Under the pieces are notes generated by a model, which was not told the DNA's origin, made no database searches, and saw nothing but the letters and a program-made list of their open reading frames with translations. Below, in pieces: positions 8,963 to 19,678 of a stretch of 64,000 nt of DNA. The number at the start of each line of letters is the position of its first letter. Positions within the stretch are counted from its first letter, which is position 1. This stretch comes from CAWATZ01 sp963784995. GTDB lineage: Bacteria > Planctomycetota > Planctomycetia > Gemmatales > Gemmataceae. The position numbers and the translations under genes were made by a program. The stretch covers positions 1,364,001 to 1,428,000 of the forward strand of contig CAWATZ010000003.1 of the NCBI GenBank assembly GCA_963784995.1. The letters run 5' to 3'.

Positions 8963-10591
8963 ATGTCTCATCCTCTCTTCAGTCCTGAAGTGCGTGAGCT
9001 GCTCGAGAGCAACGACGTCGAGACCATGCGGACCTTTTGCGAGACGCTGCACCCGGCCACGGTGGCCGAGGTCCTGTCCGACGACTTCCCCGTCGAGAAG
9101 GTGTGGCTGTTCCTGCAAACGACGAGCATCGCCAAGCAGGCCGAGATTTTCTCGTATTTCCCTCTGGAATGGCAGATCCAGATGGTCGATGGCACGGGCC
9201 GGCAGCACATGGCCCGGCTGATCGAGGAAATGTCCTCGGACGACCGGGCCGAGCTGCTGCGGCGGCTGACGCCGCAGGTCGCCGAGGGGCTGCTGCGCCT
9301 GGTGGACGAGGCCGACCGCCGGGACATCGCCCGCCTGGTGCAGTATCCGGAGAACAGCGCCGGCGCCCTGATGACCACCGATTACGCCTGGCTGCCGGCC
9401 AACGTCACCGTCGATGAGGCCCTGGATCGACTGCGGCTGCAGGCCCCGGACAAGGAGACGATTTACTACGTCTACATTGTCGATGACCAGCGCCGGCTGC
9501 TGGGCGTGGTGTCGCTGCGCGACCTGATCCTGGCTCCCCGGCGGAGCCTGGTCAGCGAAATCATGGAACAGTCCATGGTGACGGTCAAGGTGACCGACGA
9601 CCGGGAGCAGGCAGCCCGCGACGTGGCCCACTACGACCTGCTGGCCGTGCCGGTGGTCGATAGCGATGGCCGGCTGGTGGGCATCATCACCCACGACGAC
9701 ATCATCGACGTGATCCAGGAGGAGGCGACCGAGGACGTTCACCGCATGGGCGCCGTCGGCCCGATGGAAACGGGTTACCTGGAGACGAGCTTCCTCCGCT
9801 TGTGGCGGAGCCGGGCCCTCTGGCTGTCGTTTCTGTTCCTGGCGGAACTGTTCACCTTCACTGCCCTGGCGAACTTCGAGGATGCGATTGCCGAGGTGGT
9901 GGTGCTGAGCCTGTTCGTGCCGCTGTGCATCTCGACAGGCGGCAACTCCGGGTCGCAGGCAGCGACGCTGATCACCCGGGCCCTGGCCCTGGGTCAGGTG
10001 ACGCTGAGCGATTGGGGGCGGGTGCTGCGTCATGAAATGCTCATGGGTCTGGTCCTGGGCGTCACCCTGGGCATCTTCGGCTTCGTCCGGGCCTCGCTGA
10101 CGCCCGCGTCGGTACGCAGCAGCTCGCCGGATCGGCACGAAAACTTCACGGTTCGCGTGGACAGTGAGCTGGAGGAATACGAGGACTATCGCCGCAACTG
10201 GCTCTTCCAGAAGATCCCGGTGTATTACGTCAATCTGCCCCAAGGCACGCAACAGGTGATTGCTTCCACGGAGGTGGTCAAGATCAAACTCCCGGAAGGC
10301 ACAAGGTTGCCGGCACCCTCGGAGGACCACGGCAAACTGGTCTACCAGTTCCCGAAGAAATGTTCTCTGCCACGGCCGCCGGTGCCGCGGTACAGCCTGG
10401 CCCTGGTGATCGCGCTGGCGGTGGCCTGCATCTGTATCTGGGGCACGCTGATCGGCTCCATGCTGCCCCTGTTCTTCAAGTGGCGCGGCATCGATCCGGG
10501 GATCGCGTCCAGCCCGTTCGTGGCCACCTTCGTTGACGTGACCGGCATCGTGATTTACTTCATGATTTCGCGGACGGTCCTGGGGATTTGA
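8963..10591 (+). CDS. mgtE: Magnesium transporter MgtE with enlarged membrane-domain loop
   Basis: This 542-residue protein has the MgtE architecture: an N-terminal helical superfamily domain (about 1-130), two CBS domains (about 140-255) and a C-terminal membrane domain. The membrane part shows the conserved STGGNSGSQAAT (about 314-325) and ends with PFVATFVDVTGIVIYF. The CBS and N domains sense cytoplasmic Mg2+ and gate the channel. Unlike standard MgtE (about 450 residues), some 95 mostly polar residues lie between two membrane helices (about 377-470), including HENFTVRVDSELEEYEDY. The TGA overlaps the next ATG, so nadD is coupled. Confidence 0.93.
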   Translation: MSHPLFSPEVRELLESNDVETMRTFCETLHPATVAEVLSDDFPVEKVWLFLQTTSIAKQAEIFSYFPLEWQIQMVDGTGRQHMARLIEEMSSDDRAELLRRLTPQVAEGLLRLVDEADRRDIARLVQYPENSAGALMTTDYAWLPANVTVDEALDRLRLQAPDKETIYYVYIVDDQRRLLGVVSLRDLILAPRRSLVSEIMEQSMVTVKVTDDREQAARDVAHYDLLAVPVVDSDGRLVGIITHDDIIDVIQEEATEDVHRMGAVGPMETGYLETSFLRLWRSRALWLSFLFLAELFTFTALANFEDAIAEVVVLSLFVPLCISTGGNSGSQAATLITRALALGQVTLSDWGRVLRHEMLMGLVLGVTLGIFGFVRASLTPASVRSSSPDRHENFTVRVDSELEEYEDYRRNWLFQKIPVYYVNLPQGTQQVIASTEVVKIKLPEGTRLPAPSEDHGKLVYQFPKKCSLPRPPVPRYSLALVIALAVACICIWGTLIGSMLPLFFKWRGIDPGIASSPFVATFVDVTGIVIYFMISRTVLGI

Positions 10592-11232
10592 TGGCAAGCA
10601 ACAGCGAGGCGATCATGCACGTGGGCGTCTTCGGCGGCACCTTCGATCCCGTTCACCAGGGGCACCTGGTCCTGGCCGAGCAGTGCCGGGAACAGGGCCG
10701 GCTCGACCAGGTCTGGTTCGTCCCGGCCCATCGTCCGCCCAACAAGCTCGAGCAGTCGCTGACGCGCTTCGACCAGCGCGTCGAGATGCTGGCGCTGGCC
10801 ACTGCCGGCAACCCCGCCTTCCGCATCGACGAGCTGGAGAAGGATCGCACCGGCCCCAGCTATACCGTGGACACCCTGGCCCTGCTGCACCAGCGCCATC
10901 CCGGCGATGACTTCTGGCTGCTGGTCGGCTCGGACACGCTGATCGATCTGCCGCACTGGCACGAGCCGCGCCGGCTGGTCGAGCTGGCGGGGCTGATGGT
11001 CATGGCCCGGCCGGGCACTCCGGTGCCGTCGGCCGGCGACTTGCAGGCCCAGCTGGGGCTGGCAACGCCGCTCCGCCTGGAGGTGGCCCGGACGCCCTCG
11101 CTCGACATTTCCAGCCGCGACCTGCGCCGCCGGGTCGCCGAGGGACGCACCATCCGCTATTTCCTGCCGCGGGCCGTCGAGGTTTACATTCAGGAGAAAC
11201 GACTGTATCAGCCGGCCGAATCGTCGAGTTAG
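10591..11232 (+). CDS. nadD: Nicotinate-nucleotide adenylyltransferase
   Basis: NadD transfers AMP from ATP to nicotinate mononucleotide, giving deamido-NAD in NAD biosynthesis. GGTFDPVHQGH near the N-terminus is the nucleotidyltransferase signature, and SSRDLRRR near residue 180 is the SSTxIR-like second motif. The length of about 213 residues is typical. Two starts are possible: ATG 10591 overlaps the mgtE stop, and ATG 10615 has a GCGAGG box seven bases upstream and places the protein start right before HVGVFGGTF. Either gives the same enzyme. Confidence 0.93.
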   Translation: MASNSEAIMHVGVFGGTFDPVHQGHLVLAEQCREQGRLDQVWFVPAHRPPNKLEQSLTRFDQRVEMLALATAGNPAFRIDELEKDRTGPSYTVDTLALLHQRHPGDDFWLLVGSDTLIDLPHWHEPRRLVELAGLMVMARPGTPVPSAGDLQAQLGLATPLRLEVARTPSLDISSRDLRRRVAEGRTIRYFLPRAVEVYIQEKRLYQPAESSS

Positions 11233-11318
11233 AACAAGGCCAACCGCTCGCCGGAAGCATCCGATCTCCTATAAAGAACCTGGCACTGACAGTCGCCGCC
11301 TACCTGAAAGGTTTCGGA

Positions 11319-12116
11319 ATGAACATGCTTCTCCGCCCAGTTCGCTCCTCGCTGGGCCAGAAATACCTCATGGCCGTCACCGGCGTCTGCCTGACCCTCT
11401 TCGTCCTGGTTCACATGGCCGGCAACCTGCTGATCTTCGCTTCGGGAGACGCGCTCAACGACTACGCCGACGACCTGAAAAGCAACCCAGGTATCCTCTG
11501 GAGCGCCCGCGTCATTCTGCTGGTCCTCTTCCTCCTCCACGTGGTGATCGGCTTGCGGCTGAAACAGCAAAACAGCGCGGCCCGGCCGATCCGCTACGTC
11601 CGCGAGGACACGATCCAGGCGAGCTGGGCGTCGCGGCACATGCTCCTGACCGGCCTGCTGCTGCTGGCGTTTGTCCTTTACCACCTGGCCCATTTCACCT
11701 TCGGCGCTCTCACCAGGGCCGAGGTCTACGATCGGGTCACGGGTGAGCGGCGCACGGTCAACTACCTCAAACTGGAGGAGGTTTACAACCCGAAGACGGA
11801 ACAGTGGGTGCCACGCTACGAGGCCGACCCAGGGAAAGCCTCACAGCCCCTGGACGAAGCCAGGACCCGCATGGACGTTCGCACCATGGTCATTGCCGGC
11901 TTCCGCAATCCGTGGATCAGCCTGTCGTACCTGGTGGCGATGGTGTTTCTCTGGCTGCACCTGTGGCACGGCGGCTCCAGCCTGTTTCAGTCCCTGGGCA
12001 TCGGCCACCTACAATATAAGGGAGTGATCACCGCCCTGGGTCCGACCATCAGCACGCTGGTCCTGATCGGCAATTGCTCGATCCCGCTGTCGATCTGGAT
12101 GGGCCTGGTCAAGTAA
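11319..12116 (+). CDS. sdhC: Succinate dehydrogenase cytochrome b subunit (b558 type)
   Basis: This 265-residue protein has five likely membrane helices and conserved histidines for haem binding (LVHMAGN, LHVVIG, YHLAHF, LWLHLWHG). It anchors the succinate:quinone oxidoreductase to the membrane and passes electrons to quinone. A single large cytochrome b without a separate SdhD is the two-haem B-type arrangement known from Bacillus and epsilonproteobacteria. A polar insert (about residues 130-180) lies between helices three and four. It is the first gene of sdhCAB, 28 bases before sdhA. Confidence 0.92.
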   Translation: MNMLLRPVRSSLGQKYLMAVTGVCLTLFVLVHMAGNLLIFASGDALNDYADDLKSNPGILWSARVILLVLFLLHVVIGLRLKQQNSAARPIRYVREDTIQASWASRHMLLTGLLLLAFVLYHLAHFTFGALTRAEVYDRVTGERRTVNYLKLEEVYNPKTEQWVPRYEADPGKASQPLDEARTRMDVRTMVIAGFRNPWISLSYLVAMVFLWLHLWHGGSSLFQSLGIGHLQYKGVITALGPTISTLVLIGNCSIPLSIWMGLVK

Positions 12117-12144
12117 TGCCAATCGCCTCCGAGGAACTCGATCG

Positions 12145-14124
<1,980 letters not shown>

Positions 14125-14150
14125 CCAACGAGGTCGAGTGATCGCAACCC

Positions 14151-14900
14151 ATGAACTTCACGTTGCACGTTTGGCGGCAGAAGAACGCTCAGGACCCGGG
14201 GCGGATGGTGGTCTACCCGGCCCGCGGCATTAACCCGGACATGTCCTTGCTGGAGATGCTGGACGAGGTCAACCGGGAGCTGACCGAGAAGGGCGAGGAG
14301 GCCATCGCCTTTGACAATGACTGCCGGGAGGGCATCTGCGGCAGCTGCTGTCTGGTGATGAACGGCCGGCCGCACGGTCCACACCGGGCCACGACCTCCT
14401 GCCAGGTCTACGCGCGCGATTTCCAGGATGGCGCGGACATCTGGATCGAACCGTGGCGGGCCGGGGCCTTTCCGGTGCTGAAGGACCTGGTGGTGGACCG
14501 CAGCGCCTTTGACCGGATCATGCAGGCCGGCGGTTACGTGTCGGTCAACACCGGCGGCGCTCCGGACGGCAATGCCAACCCCGTGCCCAAGCCCGTGGCC
14601 GAGAAGGCCATGGACGCGGCGGAGTGCATCGGCTGCGGGGCCTGTGTGGCGGCCTGCAAGAACGCCTCGGCCATGCTGTTCGTGGCCGCCAAGGTGTCGC
14701 ATCTGGGGCTGCTGCCCCAGGGCCAGGCGGAGCGGTCGCGGCGCGTGCTGAGCATGGTCGGCCAGATGGACAAGGAGGGCTTCGGCAACTGCACCAACTA
14801 CGGCGAGTGCGAGGCGGCTTGCCCCAAGGAAATCAGCCTGGAGTTCATCGCCCGGTTGAACCGCGACTACCTCCGGGCGTCGCTGCGGAAAGCGGAGTAG
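14151..14900 (+). CDS. sdhB: Succinate dehydrogenase iron-sulfur subunit
   Basis: This 249-residue protein carries the three iron-sulfur clusters that connect FAD to the haems. The [2Fe-2S] motif CREGICGSCC is near residues 59-68, the first ferredoxin-type motif CIGCGACVAAC near 159-169, and the third cluster region CTNYGECEAACP near 214-225. Length and motif order are standard. It closes the sdhCAB operon. Its last codons lie in a 15-base sequence that is repeated on the far side of the following palindrome. Confidence 0.95.
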   Translation: MNFTLHVWRQKNAQDPGRMVVYPARGINPDMSLLEMLDEVNRELTEKGEEAIAFDNDCREGICGSCCLVMNGRPHGPHRATTSCQVYARDFQDGADIWIEPWRAGAFPVLKDLVVDRSAFDRIMQAGGYVSVNTGGAPDGNANPVPKPVAEKAMDAAECIGCGACVAACKNASAMLFVAAKVSHLGLLPQGQAERSRRVLSMVGQMDKEGFGNCTNYGECEAACPKEISLEFIARLNRDYLRASLRKAE

Positions 14901-15003
14901 CTTCTGCGAACTCTGGAGCCGCAGGCTTTAGCCTGCGTTTCCTGTTGCCTTTGCGGTGCAGGCCAACGCAGGCTAAAGCCTGCGGCTACTGCGGAAAGCG
15001 GAG
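14883..15003. repeat. Palindrome, family D, flanked by 15-bp direct repeats
   Basis: Arms 14917-14939 and 14965-14987 are perfectly complementary (23 bp, containing GCAGGCTTTAGCCTGCG). CTGCGGAAAGCGGAG occurs at 14883-14897 and again at 14989-15003, directly flanking the insert. That is what a target-site duplication left by a transposition event would look like. A degenerate half of the same family appears inside the coding sequence near 44707-44735. Confidence 0.85.
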
Positions 15004-15006
15004 AAG

Positions 15007-15881
15007 TCATTCGTCCGCGATCAGCCGCAAGGCGTGGCTCGCCTTCCGGGAATACCACGACGTCTCGCGGAAGGGCCGCAGGTGGACGCCGTCGGGAATG
15101 GTGGCGCCGTTGCTGTCGCGTGCCCCCGCGCTGGTGCTGTCGAGGATCAGCGGCAAGCGATCGGGTGCCTTGCCGACAGTGCCGACCCACAGCACCACGT
15201 GCGAAACCTCGTCCTTCGTATTGCGGACAAAGAGGAGGTCTCCGGTCCGCAGCACCTTGCCGAATTCGGCGTGCGTCGCTGGGAGCTTGATCCGTTCGAC
15301 CCGCAACCGCTGCCCGACCGGACCGGGAACCTCGTTCAGTTCGGCCTGTTTGTGGATGTCGCTGTTCGGCTTGATGCCCAGGGCCTGGTTGTAGGCGAAG
15401 GAGGTGAAGTTGCTGCAATCGACGCCCCTGGCGTTGCGCCCGTGCGACGTTTGTTTCCAGGGCCAATCGGCGGGCGGATCCCAGTCCGGGACGTGATGGT
15501 GCTGATAGCTGTATCCCTGGAAGCGCAGGGCCACGGCGAGGATCCGCTCCCGCTTCCACTCGGCCGATTTCTTCTCCCACCCTTCCGGGGCGGGATAATG
15601 CCGCGCCGGCGGGCCCCAGGGACCGTAGCGCTTGAGGACCTCCCGCGAAGACCAGTCCGCGAACGGGATCGATGACTGCTCCCGGGGATTGCCGCGGGCT
15701 CCCGCTTCGATGTCGCCCAGCAGCTCCTTGCGCGGAAAAGTGTGCTTGACCACGTAAGGGGAGCGGTAGGTGCCTTGCTCGGCGCTTGCGGTGGTTCTCC
15801 CCTGGTCCAAACCGGCGCCCACAGCAGAGCAACCATCACTGCGACTCCAACAAAGGCCGCCGGAAGTACGGGATGACGCAT
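15007..15881 (-). CDS. Exported NlpC/P60-like hydrolase, frameshifted after the signal peptide
   Basis: The main reading frame (15007-15822, possible GTG start) contains GVDCSNFTSFAYNQ, with the catalytic Cys, and later GDLLFVRN...VSHVVLWVG with the expected His. That is the layout of NlpC/P60 peptidoglycan endopeptidase-type proteins. The frame lacks a signal peptide, but a good one (MRHPVLPAAFVGVAVMVALL) starts at 15881 in another frame and runs directly into this region. A one-base slip near the CCCC run at 15799-15802 would join them. Repaired length is about 290 residues, acting outside the cytoplasm. The alternative is a shorter cytoplasmic protein from the GTG. Confidence 0.7.
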
Positions 15882-15912
15882 CAAGTAGGCCCTTTCTTCC
15901 AAGGTCACAGCA

Positions 15913-15960
15913 GTTGTCAGTTGTCCCTTGTCAGAGTATTTCTTCTCTGACAACTGACAA
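15913..15960. repeat. Inverted repeat, TTGTCAGTTGTC family
   Basis: TTGTCAGTTGTC and TTGTCAGAG on the left face CTCTGACAACTGACAA on the right, around a short A/T-rich centre. It is unlike its surroundings in base composition and lies in the spacer between the divergent NlpC/P60 and M24 genes. Confidence 0.75.
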
Positions 15961-15986
15961 CCGCCCGTCGCACCTGGGAGACACCT

Positions 15987-17078
15987 ATGCTGACAGCAGA
16001 AGGGTGCCGGCAACGCCGGCTGCGTTTGTGGGAGCGTCTGGACCCCAAACCGCACAGCGATCATCTGCGCCTGAGCGATCCCATTCACCTGATGTACCTG
16101 GCGAGCTTCCACGTCGATCCGTTCAGCCTGGGTGCCGGCTTCGGCGGCGTGCTGCTGCTGCGCCAGGACGGGCACGGCCGGCTGCTGCACGACAATCGTC
16201 TGCCCAAATCCGTGGAGCAGGCGCAAATCGAAGAGCGGATTGTGGTTCCCTGGTACGATGGCCAGACTCCGGGTCGGGGCCCGCGAGCTGGCGCTGCTGC
16301 AAGCGGTCAATCCCGCCCAGACCGGCGTGCGCATCCACGACCGGCCCGGCGACCCCTACGCGGCCACGCTGATCCAGACCCTGGCTCAGATGCGTCGCCA
16401 GAAAAATCCCGATGAGATCGCCCTTCTCCGCCGCTGCATGCGCGCCACCGAGGCCGGTCACGCCTGGGCGCGCCAGAACGTCAAGCCGGGCATGACGGAA
16501 CTGGACGTCTATTGCGGCGTCAACACCGCTTGCATCCAGGCCGCCGGCCAGGCGGTGATCGTCTACGGCGACTTTGCCGTTTCGCCTGGCGCGAGCGGCG
16601 CGGCGGGCCGCCGACCGACCGGGTGCTGGAACCGGGCGACATGCTGATCCTCGATTATTCCGTGGTGATCGCCGGCTACCGCAGCGACTTCACCAACACC
16701 TTGGTTGTCGGCAAGGAGCCCAGCGCCGATCAGCGGCGGCTGTACGACCTGTGCTGCCAGGCGATGGCCGCGGGAGAGAAGGAACTGCGTGCCGGGCAGT
16801 CCTGTCTGACGGTCTACGGAGCGGTACGTGGCGTCTTCGACCGGGCGGGGATGGCCCAGCATTTTCCGCATCACGCCGGCCACGGCCTGGGGCTGACCCA
16901 TCCCGAAGCGCCCTATTTCGTGCGCGGAGCGGACGAGACACTGCTGGCGGGGGACGTGGTGACGCTGGAGCCGGGGTTGTACGTCGATGGCGTCGGCGGC
17001 ATCCGGATCGAACACAATTACCTGGTCACGGACAAAGGGTATGAGCGGTTAAGCAATCACGTGATTGCGTTGCGGTAG
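15987..17078 (+). CDS. M24 family metallopeptidase (Xaa-Pro dipeptidase-like), two frameshifts
   Basis: Three consecutive frames together make one creatinase/prolidase-type peptidase of about 363 residues. The N-terminal domain runs from 15987 to about 16268 (break after VVPWYDG), the middle segment LRVGARELALLQAVNP to GDFAVSPG continues in the next frame to about 16590, and the catalytic domain then returns to the first frame. The metal ligands of the pita-bread fold are all visible: Asp in LILDYS, Asp in RSDFTNT, His in HHAGHGLGL, Glu in TLEPGLY and Glu in RIEHNYLV. It would cleave Xaa-Pro dipeptides or N-terminal Xaa-Pro bonds in the cytoplasm. GGAG precedes the ATG. Two compensating breaks suggest sequence errors rather than decay. 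Confidence 0.78.
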
Positions 17079-17096
17079 GCCGTTTCTCCTCCCCTG

Positions 17097-17161
17097 CCCA
17101 AGGAGCCGCCGGGTTTATCCCGGCGGTCTGTCCGCCGGGATAAACCCGGCGGCTCCTTGGG
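17097..17161. repeat. Palindrome, family E (30-bp perfect arms) overlapping a gene end
   Basis: Bases 17097-17126 pair exactly with 17132-17161 around TCTGT. The arm contains GGAGCCGCCGGGTTTATCC. The stop codon and about the last 15 codons of the minus-strand gene at 17115-17615 lie inside it. Confidence 0.9.
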
Positions 17162-17615
17162 TGAACCGTCGGCGCACCTGCTGGCCCAGCGTCTCCAGGT
17201 CCGGCACGGTGGGAATTCCGTAGCGAGCGCAGACCACGTCCACGTTGCCCTTGCGCCAGAAGCCGGTCGGACAGCAGACGATCAGTTTGCCGGAGCGGGC
17301 GGCCAGGCCCAGTTCCAGCAGGGTGATGGGTGCTTTGGTATTGGGGGCGAAGTAGACGGCGATGACGCTGGCCTGTTTCTGTGCCGCCAGTTCCCACTCG
17401 ACCTGCTCGCGAAAGATGGGATTGTCGATGGACTGGACCCAGGAGGCGTCCCATTCGTCACGGCGCGGGTTGAGGATCAGCACGTCCAGGTCGGCCAGGG
17501 CCCGTTGCAGGGTTTCCTGCCAGCGCTCGGCCTCTCCCATCTCAATGGAGCCGGCCAGGAAGACACTGGGGCCGGGAGCCGGCAGGGGCGCAGGCGGCTT
17601 CAGGATGCGGGCCAT
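17115..17615 (-). CDS. Nucleoside 2-deoxyribosyltransferase-like protein
   Basis: This 166-residue protein matches the nucleoside 2-deoxyribosyltransferase-like pattern: SVFLAGSIEMG at the N-terminus, LILNPRRDEWD, a central REQVEWEL and a C-terminal PITLLELGL...GKLIVCCPTGFWRKGNVDVVC. Family members break or exchange the N-glycosidic bond of (deoxy)nucleosides, or bind ADP-ribose-like ligands. The exact substrate is not decided by sequence. The last residues (about GAAGFIPADRPPG) are encoded by palindrome E, so the native C-terminus was probably replaced when the element inserted. It lies 27 bases downstream of a small gene on the same strand. Confidence 0.78.
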   Translation of the reverse strand: MARILKPPAPLPAPGPSVFLAGSIEMGEAERWQETLQRALADLDVLILNPRRDEWDASWVQSIDNPIFREQVEWELAAQKQASVIAVYFAPNTKAPITLLELGLAARSGKLIVCCPTGFWRKGNVDVVCARYGIPTVPDLETLGQQVRRRFTQGAAGFIPADRPPG

Positions 17616-17642
17616 CGGTGCGTCTCCGGGGGCTGCCGGGCC

Positions 17643-17846
17643 TCATTGCTGGCAATACCGGGCTTCTTGATCCAGGACGAAGTCCACGTAATCCAGCAGG
17701 AATGCACGAGTGGCAGCATCGGTCGGCATCAGCTGCGCACGCGGACGGGATTCGTTGTTTCGTTGTGCGACGGAAACCAGGATCGGTTCAGGGTTGTCCG
17801 TGCGTTCGTGAGGGGGTGGTGTGAGGATCATCGGACCGGCGGGCAT
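17643..17846 (-). CDS. Small hypothetical protein (67 aa)
   Basis: The frame opens at 17972, but AAGGGAGG lies six bases before the ATG at 17846, which marks the likely start. The protein begins MPAGPMILTPPPHERTD and ends with a helical, acidic-aromatic segment, AFLLDYVDFVLDQEARYC. It has no signal peptide or membrane helix. I do not recognise it. It is the first gene of a two-gene unit with the deoxyribosyltransferase-like gene. The 428-base stretch upstream, to the export lipoprotein gene, holds no supported gene and probably carries divergent promoters. Confidence 0.6.
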   Translation of the reverse strand: MPAGPMILTPPPHERTDNPEPILVSVAQRNNESRPRAQLMPTDAATRAFLLDYVDFVLDQEARYCQQ

Positions 17847-18274
17847 GACGACCTCCCTTGGGCGAAGTCCTGGGATGGATCGGGTCTGGCAGGGATTCGA
17901 CCGCGGCCGGAAAGCAAGGAGGCGAAGACCGCGATCAGGCCCACAACCCATCCTAACTCCATTATAGGCCACAGAATGCCAGCAAGGAATGACCCGCTTG
18001 CTGGTTGTGTCTGCAAAACCTCCCTTCCATGTCGCAATTTAGCAACCGGGATGAAGATGCGCCAGCCAGCGCGCGGCCGGGTGGCGCTGGCAGAAGGGCA
18101 CGTGTCCCCTGGAAGTCGAGGTTGTTGCCTGCTCATACCCGGACCAGCGCAAAACCGCAAGAGGAACGCGGCTGGGGCGCCCGTCCGCAAGCGAAAAAAC
18201 CTCAAGTTCGCTGCCAGGCGTGCCGATGATAGGGAAGGTACTCCGTGCCGGGCTAGTGTGGAAATGGATGTCCC

Positions 18275-19045
18275 ATGGAACCCTGGCAAGCCCGATCAAG
18301 GCAGGCAAAAACGGCAGGGCCGGCATTGCTGCTGTTCCTGTTGCTGGGTTGCAGTTCCGGCGGCGCACGGGTGGACCTGGCGCTGCAGCGAACCGTGCTG
18401 CCGGGGTCGGCCATTCCCTTCGAGAAGTATTACCAGGTTCATTGTCCCGACGAGTTAGCCATCGAGGTGACCGGGGAGCATCCCTGGCAGGGCCGCTGTC
18501 GGGTCGAGCCCGATGGCCGGATCTCCCTGCCGCCTCATGGCACGGTGCCGGTCGAGGGCATGCCCCCCCCGGAGATCGCCGCCCGGGTGGCCGACTTCCT
18601 CGCGGTGCGTCCCGACCAGGTCCGGCTGCAGGTCAGCGGCTACCGCAGCCAGCAGATCTACGTCTACGGCGAGGTGGCCGGCGTGCAGCGTGCCGTGCCT
18701 TACCAGGGCCCCGAAACGGTGGTGGAGTTGCTCCAGCGCGTGGGCGGCGTCACGCCGGGGGCGTCTCCCGGCGACGTCCAGGTGGTCCGATCGCACGTCG
18801 CCGACGGCAGGCCGCCCGAGGTGTTCAACGTCGATCTGGCCGCCATCGTGCTGAAGAAACAAACCGAAAGCAACATCCGCCTGCAGCCGTTCGACCAGGT
18901 GTTCATTGGGCAGTCGCGGCGCTGCTGCCTGGCCCAGACCCTCCCGCCCTGGCTGCGACCCATCTTCGAGCAGGCCTGCGGCATGAAAGATCCCCCGCTG
19001 TCTCCCCCAAACGGCGCACTGCTGTCCTATCGCGGCAAACCGTGA
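18275..19045 (+). CDS. Polysaccharide export lipoprotein (Wza-like, Poly_export/SLBB)
   Basis: This 256-residue protein has a lipoprotein signal (LLLFLLLGC, Cys26). It then has a polysaccharide-export domain (about residues 50-125, with DELAIEVTGEHPWQGRCRV and DGRISLP) and an SLBB-like domain (about 128-220, IYVYGEVAGVQRAVPYQG). Proteins of this type form the outer-membrane channel for capsule or exopolysaccharide. No Wzc kinase or glycosyltransferase is adjacent, so it is a stand-alone copy. It is shorter than Escherichia coli Wza and lacks its C-terminal helix. Confidence 0.85.
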   Translation: MEPWQARSRQAKTAGPALLLFLLLGCSSGGARVDLALQRTVLPGSAIPFEKYYQVHCPDELAIEVTGEHPWQGRCRVEPDGRISLPPHGTVPVEGMPPPEIAARVADFLAVRPDQVRLQVSGYRSQQIYVYGEVAGVQRAVPYQGPETVVELLQRVGGVTPGASPGDVQVVRSHVADGRPPEVFNVDLAAIVLKKQTESNIRLQPFDQVFIGQSRRCCLAQTLPPWLRPIFEQACGMKDPPLSPPNGALLSYRGKP

Positions 19046-19100
19046 ACAGCGGTCCCTTGCCTTTCCTTGCTGATTCGCTACAATCCTACTTGCTGACAAT

Positions 19101-19174
<74 letters not shown>

Positions 19175-19178
19175 CCTG

Positions 19179-19214
19179 AAAAACGGCTTGCGGTTTTCCG
19201 CAAGCCGTTTTTGT
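19179..19214 (+). terminator. Rho-independent terminator after tRNA-Arg
   Basis: AAAAACGGCTTGCGG, a TTTT loop and CCGCAAGCCGTTTTTGTTT form a GC-rich stem with a T-rich tail right after the tRNA. It is the clearest classical terminator in the window. Confidence 0.92.
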
Positions 19215-19315
19215 TTCACGCCTGGCCAGTGGTGCAGTTTTCCCCTTCCCAGCCTCCCTTCCGCTTCTCCTGGTAGAGGCCTATTTCGGACCCAGTCTCA
19301 ACGGAGGAACAAGCG

Positions 19316-19639
19316 ATGGTTCTGGAACTGACAGCGGATAACTTTCAGCAAGAAGTCATCGATTCAGCAATCCCCGTCCTGGTGGATTTCTATTCGCCGG
19401 ACTGTGCGCCCTGCCGACGCCTGGCCCCCATTATCGACGAGCTTGCCGCCGAGGCCGGCAGCCGGTTCCGGGTCGGAAAGGTCGATGCCTGGGAAGAGCA
19501 AAGCCTGGCATCTCGCTTCCGCATCTCAGCCCTCCCCATGCTCCTCCTCTTCAAAGGCGGAGCGGTGGTGAACAGCCTGGTCGGCTATCAGGACAAACGC
19601 AAGCTCCTGGAGGCGCTCAAGCCGGCGCTGAACGGATAA
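19316..19639 (+). CDS. Thioredoxin-like protein with CAPC active site
   Basis: This 107-residue protein is a single thioredoxin domain: VLVDFYSPDCAPCRRL with Cys30 and Cys33, the cis-proline in ISALPMLLLF, and a C-terminal GYQDKRKLLEAL. Length and layout match thioredoxin 1. The active site reads CAPC, not the canonical CGPC, and Lys after the second Cys is replaced by Arg. It should still reduce disulfides in the cytoplasm, perhaps with a shifted redox potential. GGAGG lies before the ATG. Confidence 0.9.
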   Translation: MVLELTADNFQQEVIDSAIPVLVDFYSPDCAPCRRLAPIIDELAAEAGSRFRVGKVDAWEEQSLASRFRISALPMLLLFKGGAVVNSLVGYQDKRKLLEALKPALNG

Positions 19640-19678
19640 AATGGGCAGGGAAATGGTCCACAAGGGAGGACGGGGCTG

